Assembly: GCF_036785885.1 (NCBI RefSeq) | Contig: NC_092317.1 | Location: 932,501-996,500 of the forward strand | Length of the DNA: 64,000 bases | Origin: Coffea arabica | Lineage: Eukaryota; Streptophyta; Magnoliopsida; Gentianales; Rubiaceae | Reading direction: 5' to 3' | In this document: piece by piece, positions 24,852 to 36,778 of the stretch | How the letters are laid out: each line of letters opens with the position of its first letter | How positions within the stretch are numbered: position 1 is the first letter of the stretch | Made by a program: the position numbers and the translations under genes | Notes under the pieces: model-generated | Seen by the model: only the letters and a program-made list of their open reading frames with translations | Told to the model about the DNA's origin: nothing | Databases searched by the model: none

Positions 24852-27800
24852 ATGGCAACTGCAACTATGGCGACTGCAGCTGGTGCTGCTGCTCTCTTGT
24901 ATTATACATTGAATAGAAAAATAGTGTCCAGTACCACTAAGAGAGATGATGATGAAGATAGTGGTGGTGTGGACACACAAACTCATTCAGGGATTGATCG
25001 AGTTTCAAATAGGCTCATACAAGCTCCTGCAACATGGTTAGAGACAATTTCAACGTTATCTGAGACACTAAGGTTTACATATTCTGAGACTCTGGGAAAG
25101 TGGCCCATTGGTGATTTGGCTTTCGGAATCAGCTTTCTGTTAAAGAGGCAGGTAAGGTTTTTGTTCTTTATTGCAAGTTGGCATCAATATGCTTGCCCGT
25201 TATTGATGATTGGTGTAATAAGCCTATAGTTCGAGAACTTGTTGATTTTAAGAAATAAAAAAAGAGTTGATGATTGATAGGGACTTTAGTTGTTATTACG
25301 AGCATGTGAATGTGTTTGCAGGGAAATTTACACGTTGGAAGCGTATTTGGAGGGAATGATAGCCATCAACTCAAAGGACCTGAAATTACATTGGAGCTTA
25401 GACATCTCTTGAACTTGTTGACGCTTTGTTGGCATTTTTCCAAAAAACCATTTCCACTGTTTTTGGAGGAGACGGGCTTTTCCCAAGAAAATGTTCTTCT
25501 CCAAGAACCTAAGGCCGGAGTAAGTTATTTAAATGTTTCCATGGTGATGAGCTAATCATAAATCCCTTCTATTTGTCAAGTTGGGAGTCGATGCTGACCA
25601 AGATCCTTGTATGCCATTGCTTTCTTTCCATAGTTTCTACATCTTGACAAGATTATCCTTTTGTTGTTCCTGTATCTAGCTGGGCTTGATACAGTTGGGT
25701 GATAGATGAAATAGAGTGTATTCTGATGTCTTAAATGTTCACTTTTTTTGCAAGTGAGAGACTGTAGCCGAAAGACATACAGAAATCTTGTTTTGTCCCT
25801 GAAGAAATGCTAAACATTTTATTGTTTTGCAGATACTGAAACCGGCTTTTACAGTTCTGGTTGATCAAAATTCAAAAACATTCCTCTTATTGATTCGTGG
25901 AACACACAGTATCAAGGATACTCTGACAGCTGCTACTGGAGCAGTAGTACCTTTCCATCACTCTGTCGTGTGTGAGGGAGGAGTCATCAATTTGGTTTTG
26001 GGTTATGCACATTGTGGGATGGTTGCAGCAGCTCGCTGGATTGCTAAACTTGCAACTCCTTGTCTCCTTAGAGCCCTCAACAATTATCCTGAGTATAAAC
26101 TTAAGGTATGTGACATGTTGGATGGTGTTTGATTCCATAAGCTGGTCCTCAATAGATGCTTTGCTTGGGTTTCATTATTCATATGATAAAATCAAAATAC
26201 TGGATGAATATTGGCTCATGGTAATATAGTTCAGTGATGACTTGGGTTTGGGAGGTATAAGATTGTATATAGAACACAACTAATCTCGTTGCAGGCTGGC
26301 AGGATAAACCTTACATGCCCGGATTGTTGTGTGTCTTAAGAAGTGGTTGATTCTAGTTTGACTTCTATGTTACTGCTGCCTTTGTTTTGGCACTAACATT
26401 CATACTGGTCAAGCCCCTCATGCTTGTGCTTTCTGATTCTTCTTAAGGCTTTTGTAGTTTAACAGATAAGATATGACTGGTGTTGCAACTTATTCGTGGC
26501 AGCTACTCGAGTTTGTAGATCTTTCTGTGTACACCATATAGCTAGGCATAATTTCTTATTCATAGTGTGTGTGGCTGGGCTTGTAATGATAAAATCAAGT
26601 TGTTTTGTCTGGTTACAGATTGTAGGACATTCTTTGGGTGGTGGTACTGCAGCTCTTTTAACTTATGTATTGCGTGAGCAGAAGGAACTATCAACAGCTA
26701 CGTGTGTAGCATTTGCTCCAGGTTATTGTCTTGCTTTTCTACCAGGAACGTGAGGTTTTTGTTGATTTCTAATGATTCTTTGCTTCTAGCTACGTTTTGT
26801 TTTTCTTCATAATTGTGCTAACTTTATGATGAGGAAAAGAGAGTTGCTTTAGATCTCACGCAATGTTCAATGCAGCTGCTTGTATGACATGGGAATTGGC
26901 TGAATCTGGCACTGAATTCATTACTTCTGTAATAAATGGAGCTGATCTGGTGCCAACATTCTCTGCTGCTTCAGTGGATGACCTTCGTGCTGAGGTCAAT
27001 TCTTGAATCTGATTCCTTGTCTTGTCATACTAGCTGAATTTCTTTGTGCCCTTTTGCTTTCAACGATGAAGTATTTTGGTTTCTGTTAAAGTGGTTGACT
27101 TTGTGGTTGTATATGTAGTTTACTTATGATGCGTTTCTTGCCGGTATTCTACCTGCCTTCTCATTTCTGTTTAGATATTACTGTCAAATTCTCTTTGCAC
27201 TAATTTTAGTTCTATTAGGGTACTCTGTATACATCTATTTTGATGGATTTCATCAATAAGTGATGATCCAGTATTGGTAATTATGCATCTAGAGTTGCTT
27301 TTGAGTTTACTTTAGTGTTTCCTGTATTCAAGAGTAGAATTTTGTGTAATTATTCATTGGGACATGCACAATAAGTTGGTTTCCGATAGTAAAGTTAAGA
27401 ATGTATAACTGATTGTCTCTTTTTTCAATAAGCACCTCTATTCTGCATGAGTCCTCAATTGTGTGGCAATTTTTTTAGCTTGGATAACCTTGATCTTCCT
27501 CTAAACCATTGATTAAGACTGACTTCCTTTGGCAAATCGTTGTTGTAGTGATGGCTATAACGTTGATCTGGTAGAATGTTCTGGTACTTTTGAAAATTAA
27601 ATAATAATCTCACACGTCTATGATGGCCTGATAAGTGTCATCTGCATACGATCATTGCTCTTTAGATTGTTGTATTGCATGTAAATTTAAACAAATGACA
27701 TTTTCTGATTTCAGACATCTGTACGGTTTCGTTTTTTTTGTACCCCTTGAGTTGGGCTTTTTCTTGTTTAGAATGTTTTTGTACTCTGGGCTTTTTTATA

Positions 27801-29258
27801 ATTATATGTAGCGTCTCTTGGAATGAAAAATATTTTACCTGTTTCAGGTGACAGCATCAGCCTGGTTGAATGATCTTAGGAATCAGATTGAACAAACTCG
27901 AATCCTTAGTACTGTTTATCGATCTGCTTCAGCCTTGGGTTCTCGTCTTCCATCCATGGCAAGTGCTAAAGCAAAAGTTGCTGGTGCTGGTGCAATACTG
28001 CGCCCAGTATCTACTGGTACACAGGTATATAAAATATCATAAATGCTGTATTCCAGTCTGGGCTCCTCCTTGCCTCTTCAATGTCGCACTGAACGTTTGA
28101 ACTCTTATTTGTGAAAATGTAATAGTCATCCCTTTTTTCTTCTTGTTCTGTGTTCTTTATTTGCTATCCGGTTGAGTTCTTTTAGAACCCTTAATCAATA
28201 AGAAGTTTGACCGCTGTATGCTGCTTGCTACATCTTAGCTGGTTCTGCTGTATTACTGTTGGAATCTGAATGTGGCAGTCTTCCATTTGAGATGTCTGAA
28301 TTTCAACAAATTGGTGTAGAACATATACAGAGTATTATCTATGCCAGCATCTTGACATTGTCTGATTGAAGAGATCATTTTTGGTCAATTTCCTGCTTGC
28401 GTTTTTGTTGATGTTCTATTAAATGGTTGCTGGCTGTGTTGTTGACTTTAGGTTGTTATGAAGAGAGCCCAAAGCATGGCTCAGGCAGCATTATCAAGAC
28501 CTGGCATGCGATTATCCTCATGGTCATGCATGGGTCCTCGACGTCGTTCAGCAAATAAACAAGGGAGCACTAATGATGGGGCAGAGTCTTTGGAATCTTC
28601 TGCAATTCATGGAGAAACATCTGAACCATTCCTTGCTACCTCTGAGGTGACCTCAAGTAGCATTGACAGCTCTGAAATCCCTGTATCTTCATCAGGAGGG
28701 GTGGTGTGGAGTTCAGGAAGTTGCTCAAGTGAGATCAGATGCGGTGTTGATGCTGACCTTGATGAGGGCGAGGATGTCTTGGACCATGATAGACATCAAG
28801 ATCGTATGACGGAAGTTGAGTTGTGGCAACAAATTGAGAAAGAGCTTTATGATCAGATTGAATGTGAGGAATCTGATGTGGTGAAGGAGATTAGGGAAGA
28901 AGAAGCAGCAGCTATTGCAGAGGTAAGTGATAGTGACTCTGAAAGCTCACTGCCTAATACAAAGGAAGTGCACAGGTTTTTCCCCCCGGGAAGAATAATG
29001 CACATCGTGACACTTCTTACTGATGAGGTGGACTGTGGAATTGACAGCATTACTTCTAGTAGCTTGGACCATTGTCAACCAGCTGAGCCAAAAGTTGGAA
29101 TTTTTCTGACTCCTAGGTCATTGTATAGTAAACTAAGGCTGTCCCAGACCATGATTGCTGATCACTTCATGCCAGTTTATAGAAGACAAATGGAAAAGCT
29201 CATAAGAGAACTTGAGGAAGAGAGCTCTGATAGCCATCGTTTTGATCAGGAAATTTAA
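24852..29258 (+). CDS. class 3 lipase, sn-1-specific diacylglycerol-lipase type (seven exons, 658 aa)
   Basis: Predicted to hydrolyse acylglycerols at or near membranes. Exons: 24852-25151, 25322-25519, 25833-26105, 26619-26721, 26876-26994, 27848-28024 and 28452-29258; all GT-AG, phases consistent. The first ~110 residues match the lipase_3 N-terminal domain and carry a hydrophobic Ala-rich stretch (GAAALLYYTLNRK) that may anchor to membrane. LLLIRGTHS precedes the nucleophile elbow IVGHSLGGGTAALL, with catalytic Ser at about 262. The candidate Asp is in NGADLVPTFS (about 315) and the candidate His in PPGRIMHIV (about 574). An acidic, serine-rich linker (about 425-565) separates Asp and His. 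The final segment resembles the MIADHFMPVYRRQME tail of plant DAGL-like proteins. The ATG at 24852 gives the usual N-terminus. The gene appears intact. Confidence 0.93.
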
Positions 29259-30805
29259 GAAGATATTTTGTGTAGTGCACCCGATTCTAGATTTTAGGAA
29301 AATGATGCTGGAGGAGGCTTATTTCTTTATCTGCCTCCAAAATGCTGCTTTCCAATTTTCTCCATTGTCAGAAGTTGGAAGTCCTTGTGGCCCTGTGTTA
29401 TTGCAGGACAAAGAAGTAATATCTCAAGAATATAAGAAGTCTTAACTCGACTGACCCTTCCGGTGGGACCTTTGGTTCAAGGGAAAGAGAGGTTGTCGCG
29501 CTGCTTTTAGTGGGTTATAGTCTCTGTATAGTTTAACATTGAATTTATTCTTTGTTTTTGTGTCGGGGGGCAGTGAATTTGATTTTGGTTGCTCTTTGGT
29601 GCGGGCAATATATGAATGAAGGGGGGATTTGTAGTCTGGAGATGCCCCTCCATTGTATCATCTTTTGTTGCTTTGGTTGTTCATGGTCATCTCACTTGTA
29701 ACCCTCAAAATCTCCCAAATGGGAGAAACTTTTTATTCCAAACCCGACTCTGTTCAGTTCGCTCCCCGGTGTATAGGAATTAAGTAGGCTTTGAGCGACT
29801 CAGGAATGGAAAATTAGGGATCCCATCTGCTATGGGCCTTTGTCAGCTGTTCAATGAAAATGTCCAATGGGGGGTCCTCCTGTCTGCTATATCCCATTAA
29901 TTCTGTCAAATAATAATGTGTTACATTTTTGGCATCTAGAATTTCGCATTATGGTCGTGTATAACAAACATACCATATCTAAGATACCACCGTTATTATT
30001 TGATAAATTACTGATAAGTAGTAGTATCACGAAATGTACTCAAGCATCTATTATACCGTTTGATCTCTCCTTATTCGTTAATCCCCATTTTTTGTACTGA
30101 AACAATCAATGGAAGCGAGGGTCACCGCTTCTGCTGCCAACTGTCTCGAGCTTATTATATGTGTTTTTATGTCCCCCAAAAAAAAAATCCTTTTTTAACC
30201 CAGCAATTAAATACAAAATCCAGTGTGTGTGTGTTTATTTTTTTTTATTTTTATTTTTATTTTAAATTTTGAGGAGCAAAAAGGTTGTTGGCATCGAATG
30301 ATATGGGCCCCAAATTCTGCTAAAAATGTATTTCTGAAATTTCTTCCCCAACCTTCTACCAAAGTCGAACTCACATAACGAAGGGAAGCTTCCATTCATC
30401 GGGTTGTATTGTAGCTGCATACACAACACAACACAATGATTAAAGTCTTGGTCTTCTGATTTTCCCGGAAATATTGTGGTAGGCGCGTTTCTTTTATCTA
30501 TGGGCAAAAAGTGGGCTCTGAACTTTTCAAACATCATCCAAATTCCTACATTTCTATCTTCCTGCTCTAGCATCGCTTGCCTGTCCAAGAAAATCTCTTT
30601 GAACCTGGCTTTTCTCCTCGAAAGTTAAAAACTTCCAGTCTGAAGACTAATACAAATAAAGTACGAGTTCATTGAAACTCGTACAGAAACTATTTTCAAT
30701 TTTAGTTTATTGGTTAATCTCGTATTTGATGTGAATATTCCAATTCATTCTCTCTTTTTTCTGATGCGAAGATTCTGAATCTTTGTTCTAAAATTCCTTC
30801 ATGTA
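29259..30805. other. 3' flank of lipase and upstream region of first EXO70
   Basis: Probable lipase 3' UTR up to about 29750, then AT-rich spacer with a T-rich/TTTTTA run near 30236-30265. A 108-codon minus frame (30262-30588) has no recognisable family. Confidence 0.5.
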
Positions 30806-30808
30806 ATG
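30801..30808 (+). promoter_or_regulatory. minimal start-stop uORF overlapping the EXO70 copy 1 ATG
   Basis: ATGTAATG: an ATG directly followed by TAA, whose last A is the first base of the annotated ATG at 30806. If transcribed, it would act as a start-stop upstream ORF and either cause reinitiation at once or favour the downstream in-frame ATG at 30833. Confidence 0.4.
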
Positions 30809-32569
30809 CTTTCTTTCCTGGCATATCTCATAATGGGATCCTCACAATCACTTCAATCAGCCGTTGAAGTAGTCTCAAACTGGCATCCGCAACCAAGAGA
30901 AAGATTAATATTCGATTGTGGTCGTGCTGAAGTCAGTCAATACCTGCAGGCGGTAGTCAAGATTCGGCAATCAGCAAGCGATAATGATGAGCTCAAAGAC
31001 ATCATTTCCATGGCTGTATCTCGGCTCAAGCATGAGTTTAGGACCGTATTGACTAGGCAAACAGATTCAGCTATGGGTTCGAATTCCACGACTGAGTTGA
31101 GCTCTTTAACTGACAGCACTGGCTATCAGTTTCGATATGAGGATTTTGTAGTGCACGAAACACCAAGTGCAGAGGTGATCCGTTATCTCCGAAGCATAGC
31201 GGAGACAATGGATTCTTGCGGGCATCTTGATGTCTGCATTGAGGTGTACAAGTCAGTGAGGAGGCCTTTCGTGAATGCAGTATTCAAGAGGCTTCGGCTT
31301 GATGAATTGAAGGCTGGGGACGTTAAGAGGTTTTTGTGGGAAGAGTTGAAGATGAAAATTGAGCGCTGGATAGAGGCTGCTAGGGTGTGTACCAAGATTC
31401 TCTTCACCAGGGAAAAGCAATTTGCCGCTCAAATATTTTCCGGGCTTGGAAGAACTGCCACTCACGAGGAATGTTTCCTATACACAGCCAAAGATGCTGC
31501 AGTTTGTTTATTCAGTTTTGCCGAATCTGTGAGCTTGAGTCACCAATCTCCAGAGAGGCTGGAGGCAGTCCTGATGCTTTACGAGGTAATGTTCTCTCTT
31601 GCGCAGGATGTTGGTGCCCTTTTCCCGTCAGAATCAGCAAAAGCTATACCAAATGGCACAGCTGCGACCCTGTCTAGACTTGAGGACGAGGTCAGAAGGA
31701 TGCTCTCGGCTTTTGAGAATGCTGTGCTTCATGAGCTTTCGACCATCTCAGATGATGGAGGCAGAGTCCATCCGCTGACAAAACACGTCATGGGGTATGT
31801 TAATCTGATGGTAGTTCATAGGAAGAATCTAGTGAGGTTGATTGTGTCAAGGCCCTCGATGACTATTAGGGGTCAAAATGTTCCAGACTCGGAGCTTCAG
31901 GACCCCACGAGTCTAAGTCCTTTAACTTTGCATTTGGTTTTGATCATAGCAGTTTTACAATCAAATTTGGAGCATAAATCCGAGTACTTCAAGGATCCTT
32001 CTTTGAGGTATCTGTTCATGATGAACAATGTGAGGTATATTGTACAAAAAATTGAGGGTTCGGGGGAACTGCAAGAGTTGATTAGTGCTGATTATCTGAA
32101 GAAGTTAGACGGGTATGTCAAAGGGGCAATGACTAGCTATCAGGAAATAACCTGTGGAAGGTTATTGAATTGCTTGAGAGACGAGGGACTCTATGTTTGT
32201 CGGTGTTTTACTTCTCAAGTGTCAATTCGTGCTTTGAGGAAAAGGATCAAGATCGTAAACATTGTTTTTGAAGAGATTCGGTCGCTACAATCATCACGGG
32301 AAGTACAAGATCTCGGGCTTCGGGAGGAGCTCCGCCGTTCCATGTTGGAGAAATTGATGCCAGCTTATGAGGGCTTTCTCATGAGGTTTAGTAGCCATTT
32401 AGAGAGTGGAAAACAGAGAAAAATGTGCCTCCAGTACGTCCAGAGGATACATGTTAAGTATTCCCTCAAGGACCTTGAGGAGTTGATCATGACGAAATTG
32501 TTTGCGCGTCATCGGCTACCTCCATCATCAGACGGCCCAGTTGAGAACTCTCATCTAGGAGGTGGTTAA
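30806..32569 (+). CDS. EXO70 exocyst subunit, tandem copy 1 (single exon, 587 aa)
   Basis: EXO70 binds plasma-membrane phosphoinositides and helps the exocyst tether secretory vesicles. The frame is uninterrupted. After a short variable N-terminus, AVSRLKHEFRTVL (about 70-82) is the conserved linker block. ERWIEAARV begins the EXO70 C-terminal domain (about 185-575). HPLTKHVMGYV, YLFMMNNVRYIVQKI and LREELRRSMLEKLMPAYEGF are family hallmarks. At 587 aa it is a little shorter than typical plant EXO70 (600-700), lacking much of the N-terminal rod. The single exon is normal for most plant clades. The ATG at 30806 is preceded by an overlapping ATGTAATG, so initiation could instead be at MGSSQS (30833). 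It is the first of four related copies in the same direction. Clade assignment is not possible by eye. Confidence 0.92.
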   Translation: MLSFLAYLIMGSSQSLQSAVEVVSNWHPQPRERLIFDCGRAEVSQYLQAVVKIRQSASDNDELKDIISMAVSRLKHEFRTVLTRQTDSAMGSNSTTELSSLTDSTGYQFRYEDFVVHETPSAEVIRYLRSIAETMDSCGHLDVCIEVYKSVRRPFVNAVFKRLRLDELKAGDVKRFLWEELKMKIERWIEAARVCTKILFTREKQFAAQIFSGLGRTATHEECFLYTAKDAAVCLFSFAESVSLSHQSPERLEAVLMLYEVMFSLAQDVGALFPSESAKAIPNGTAATLSRLEDEVRRMLSAFENAVLHELSTISDDGGRVHPLTKHVMGYVNLMVVHRKNLVRLIVSRPSMTIRGQNVPDSELQDPTSLSPLTLHLVLIIAVLQSNLEHKSEYFKDPSLRYLFMMNNVRYIVQKIEGSGELQELISADYLKKLDGYVKGAMTSYQEITCGRLLNCLRDEGLYVCRCFTSQVSIRALRKRIKIVNIVFEEIRSLQSSREVQDLGLREELRRSMLEKLMPAYEGFLMRFSSHLESGKQRKMCLQYVQRIHVKYSLKDLEELIMTKLFARHRLPPSSDGPVENSHLGGG

Positions 32570-33095
32570 ATGCAACACCTGGCAAGATTTAGCAGCAGAG
32601 AATGTAACTTTTCTCCAGTTCTTGAAAATTGCCTGCACTATTAGATGAAATGCCAGGTTAAGCTGTATGTTGGAAATAGTGGTATACAGTGAAGCCCTTC
32701 TTTTACGTGTGAGAATAATTCTTTTACTAGTCTGCTCAGGCATGTAATATCCCTTGCGCATTCATGTTGAATTTAACGTCTAGAAAATATCTGCACAAAT
32801 TCTTTTGTAACCTTTATCATTCCAGTAATAAATGACAGATGATGTTTATGAATGTCTGGAGTGATATATATGGTACTTACTGCGATCAGTTCCGATTAGG
32901 TTCTAATCCACTCTTTTCGGGAATAATAGCAATTAAGCAGAGGATTACATTTCTTTTCTTGAAAGACTCTTAGAAGTTGGAAGCGTACAGATTTGATTGG
33001 TCTGGATGATTTTACATGAATAATGTAACGCTATTGCGATCCAAAAGAAAATTGATAAGTTTTTTTTTTTTTTTTTTTTTGTCTTTAGCAGCAAA

Positions 33096-33511
33096 ATGCA
33101 GCTTTATAATAGAATCCAAGGTTTATTGGATCTTACAAATGTGTCGACTACTGAGTTTATGAATCCAGATGACTTTCCAGATTCTTTTCTTCCTCAAGTG
33201 TTCCCTTTCCCCTCCCTTTCTGTCATTTTGAATTTGTCATGTATCTCACAGACTTGTCCAGTCTCCCCCTTTTCCAGTTTTCCGTGCTTCTCTAATATTT
33301 AATGTTTTCTCAGGTATCACAAAATTATTTCATCCCATTTACAACTTCTGGGAATATTCTGAAAAGCTATTGGGAGGTCCGAAGGATGAGTTTACTTGGT
33401 CGAAAATTTCAGCTTCGAACACAAATTAAATGTGATGTAGCTCCAGACTTGGAATTTGACAGAAGATCAATCAGCAAGGTTTTTGATGCAGGGGGTACTG
33501 AACAAAATTGA
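33096..33511 (+). pseudogene. unassigned gene fragment
   Basis: Two short frames could splice: one ends DDFPDSFLPQ at a GTGTTC donor near 33199, the next begins VSQNYFIPFTTSGNILKSYW after a TTTTCTCAG acceptor near 33314. No family is recognised and no further exons are visible. A T run at 33060-33080 lies just upstream, as in the remnant of an inserted sequence. It sits between EXO70 copy 1 and the decayed EXO70 copy. Confidence 0.25.
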
Positions 33512-33639
33512 AAGGAAGTGCACACGGAGAAAGGCACTGTGAATCAAAACGGAGATAAACTCAAGTGTGATTTTTGCAGTCTATTGCAGGCGGAGTCTGG
33601 AAGAAAAATCTCAGGTAACACCGAAGATCATTTCGCGTT

Positions 33640-34480
33640 CGTGGAACATCAATACCTTCTAGGCTTGCTGAGGCCATTAGGTTGACTTTGTTGGACTTTG
33701 AGGATGCTGTGCTCAACGAGATGTCTAGTGTTCCGGCACCTGGAGAGACAATTCATCGCTTGACCAAGTGTGTGATGGGCTATGTCAGTCTCAAGCAAGG
33801 ATACTCTTGAGGAGATGATCATTACAAAGCCATTAATGGTATAAGGTGAATCAACAGTTCCAGATTTGGAACGAATCCTGGAATTGGAAGGACGACGTCT
33901 TTTAGCAATCACTCTGGTCTGGATCATTAATTGTAACCTTAGGATTGAAGTTAGAGGGTAAATCCCGGAACTACCAAGCTGCATCCTAGGCACACTTGTT
34001 CATTATGAACAATGTTCGCTACATTGTCCAATGTATTCAGCAATCCGGAGAATTAACTGAGATGATCGGAGACAAATATCTGCTGCAAGTTAAAGGAAAA
34101 TATTCAGCAGGCAACAACCAGCTATTTGAGATGAACGTGGCAAAGGGTCTTGGATTGCTTGAGAGATGAAGGACCACATGTGAGTCACCTGTTCCACTCA
34201 GGGGTGTCGAACAAAATTCTGGGAGGTTCAAGAACTTCAATGCTTTGGTTGAAGATATTCAAAGACTCCAGGCAATGTGGGCAGTGCCAGATCCCGAGCT
34301 TCGTAAGAAACTTTTACGGTCCATTTTGGACAAACTGATTCCTTCCTACGGGACGTTTCTTGATCAGTTCAGAAACCACAGACAGAGAGAGAGGAAAACT
34401 ACCAAAACGATACATCGAGTACTCAGAAGAGGAACTTGAGAGCATGGTCCGGAGTTTGTTTCTGTATCACTGACGACTGG
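33640..34480 (+). pseudogene. decayed EXO70 copy (C-terminal half only)
   Basis: Pieces in different frames match the neighbouring EXO70 genes in order: RLAEAIRLTLLDFEDAVLNE, then PAPGETIHRLTKCVMGYVS, then FIMNNVRYIVQ, then MWAVPDPELRKKLLRSILDK and LIPSYGTFLDQF. The frame is broken several times by small insertions or deletions and in-frame stops. The N-terminal half is absent. It is closest in wording to copies 2 and 3. Expression as a functional protein is not possible. Confidence 0.85.
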
Positions 34481-35917
34481 AATGGAACTCTTGCAGGTGC
34501 ATTCGCAGAAATGTGGCTCTTATCTCTAGTAAAATAATTCATTATCAGGTGCAAAAATCAGAACCTGCTCTTAGCATATACTGATTCTTTTACTACTATT
34601 AGCGGCGACTTGTTTTCTCGTCTGTCATGCGGAAGTTGGACCAGCCCTCATCTGATCTGAGGCGCTGAGAAATTTCCTTACAGATGCTTTTTGGACTTTT
34701 AATGCACACAGAAAGTATCTTCATCTGTCGAGTGAGTATGCCTGCCGTAGATGTGTAAAAAAAAGGCGATTTCTGATTTTTGACTCCTCAAATGTTATGT
34801 TAGTTCGAAGATCTTCAACCCACTCGAGTGGTTTTCGCATCCCATTCTTGGGCTTCCCAGTCTCCAGACCATTTCTTAGCAGCTAACACTACAATGCTCA
34901 CAACTCAAACGACATTTTTTTCTTTAGCAGTCCATTTATCTAATCCAATCTTGTAGGAGTAATAATTTCGTCTTGCACCAAATAAAGGAAAAAAATGAAA
35001 AATCATTACGCCATTTTTAAAAGTCACAAAATAATTGTAGAACTACCATATATATATATATATATGTATGTATATATATAAACAAGAAAACTGATGAGAC
35101 TCTGGGATACGCGGAGTGTGATTACTTCTAATCTAAAGTAAGACCTGTACATTAATTAGTCCGGGCAATGTGCTGAAGTTTAAGTCAAGCCCTTGTTCAT
35201 CTTCTAGAATTTGCGCATCACACTGCCATTCACATTTTTCCTCGAAACTTCCCAAAAAAAAAAAAAAAAAAAGGACACGTAGCGTTAATTGTTATTGGGT
35301 AATGTTATTTGCACTCCAACAATCCCATTTTTACTTTAATAAGACCATATTACTCCTTCTCTAATTTCTTCTTCTTGCCTATGAGTTAACTTTACTAGAT
35401 TTTTTTCTTACATTCTAAAACCAATTAATTATTCCATTATACATTATAATGACTAATTTAAAATTGTCACTAATATGTATTATGTATTTTTCTACAAAAC
35501 CTCACAAAATTACATGATGCAAATGATCAATCTAACAATATAATATGAATAGATTCCAAACTTCAAACCCAAATAAATAAATAAATCCCAAGTTTCAAAA
35601 AGATCAAAAACTAAGTATAACTGTAATGTCTCATAAACAGGACACTAATACTTCAAAAAGTCAACTAAAAATAGTTCATATAACTACTATAGAGGGAGTG
35701 AAACTTTCTAGTACATATTTCAACAAAAGCATAGCAACGTCTAGTATCAAGATGATGCAATTGAACCTCAATTGCGCTCATCAAAATCTGCAAAATTGAA
35801 ATTGAAATAAGAATATAAAAAAAAAAAAGCTATGTAGATTTAGAAGAAGAGAAGCAAAATTTTTTGTTACCTTTTGGATGAGTACGATAATTGTACCCAA
35901 CTTTCTTGCATGTGAAC
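34481..35917. other. intergenic spacer
   Basis: No gene. Contains an AT microsatellite (35048-35079), an A run (35253-35271) and AT-rich DNA. Confidence 0.6.
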
Positions 35918-36341
35918 TAGGGCTGCAAACGAATCGAGCCGCTCGCGAGCGGCTCGAGTCAAGCTCGAGCTCGAGCTCGAGTTCAGAATATTAAGCTCGT
36001 TAGCTCGCGAACCGGCTCGCGAGCTTAGGTATATATATATTTTTTTTATTTTTATTTTTATTTAATAATAAAATTATGTATATTATATATATATATATAT
36101 TTTTTATTTTTATAGTAAAATTACGTATATATCCTTAATATTTTATTATTTATTAAGAAAAAAATATTATTTTATTTATTTTTTTAAAAATAAAATAATT
36201 ATTTTTTATTTTTTTTCGAGCTTGAGCTCGAAATTTGCCGGCTCGTCGAGTTCGAGCTCGAGCTCGAGCTTGGTAAAATTTAGTCGAGACTCGGTTCGAT
36301 TAGATCAAAGCTCGACTCGACTCGACTCGTTTGCAGCCCTA
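35918..36341. mobile_element. hAT-like MITE with TAGGGCTGCAAACGA ends (424 bp)
   Basis: The left end TAGGGCTGCAAACGA is the exact inverse of the right end TCGTTTGCAGCCCTA. The flanks ATGTGAAC (35910-35917) and TTGTGAAC (36342-36349) are an 8-bp duplication with one mismatch, as for hAT elements. The arms are rich in GAGCTCGAGCTCGAG-type words and enclose an AT-rich core. No transposase is encoded. It lies within ~450 bp of the start of EXO70 copy 2. Confidence 0.85.
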
Positions 36342-36778
36342 TTGTGAACACAAGATAAAGCAAGAGAAGAGATTAGAATAGCGATAATTGTGCCCAATTT
36401 TCATTATCAAGACAAAAATAGAGTAGTGTGAGTGCAGATAAAGTAAAGGGAGTGCAAATAAAATTACCTATTGTTATTTTCCATATTTCTTTTTCCAGTT
36501 TTGTACGCTGACGAGACGCGGAACAACGTGCGATGATCAAAAGTGACCGGACAACTGCTCTTTCCGTTCAGTTCCGTTCTCCCCCTCTCCGCTCCATCTC
36601 CAATTAGGGTTCTGCTCCTCATTAACTTCCTCTCCTTTGACCTTTCCGCTAACTGAAATCACTATGCTGATTGTGGAGTGGTCGCCATAAAAAATTACGT
36701 TCTTGGTTGAATTTCCACTTGGGTTTAGTCTGACCATCATAATTACCAACTGTTTCCTAATTCAAAAGTTTGCTAGCT

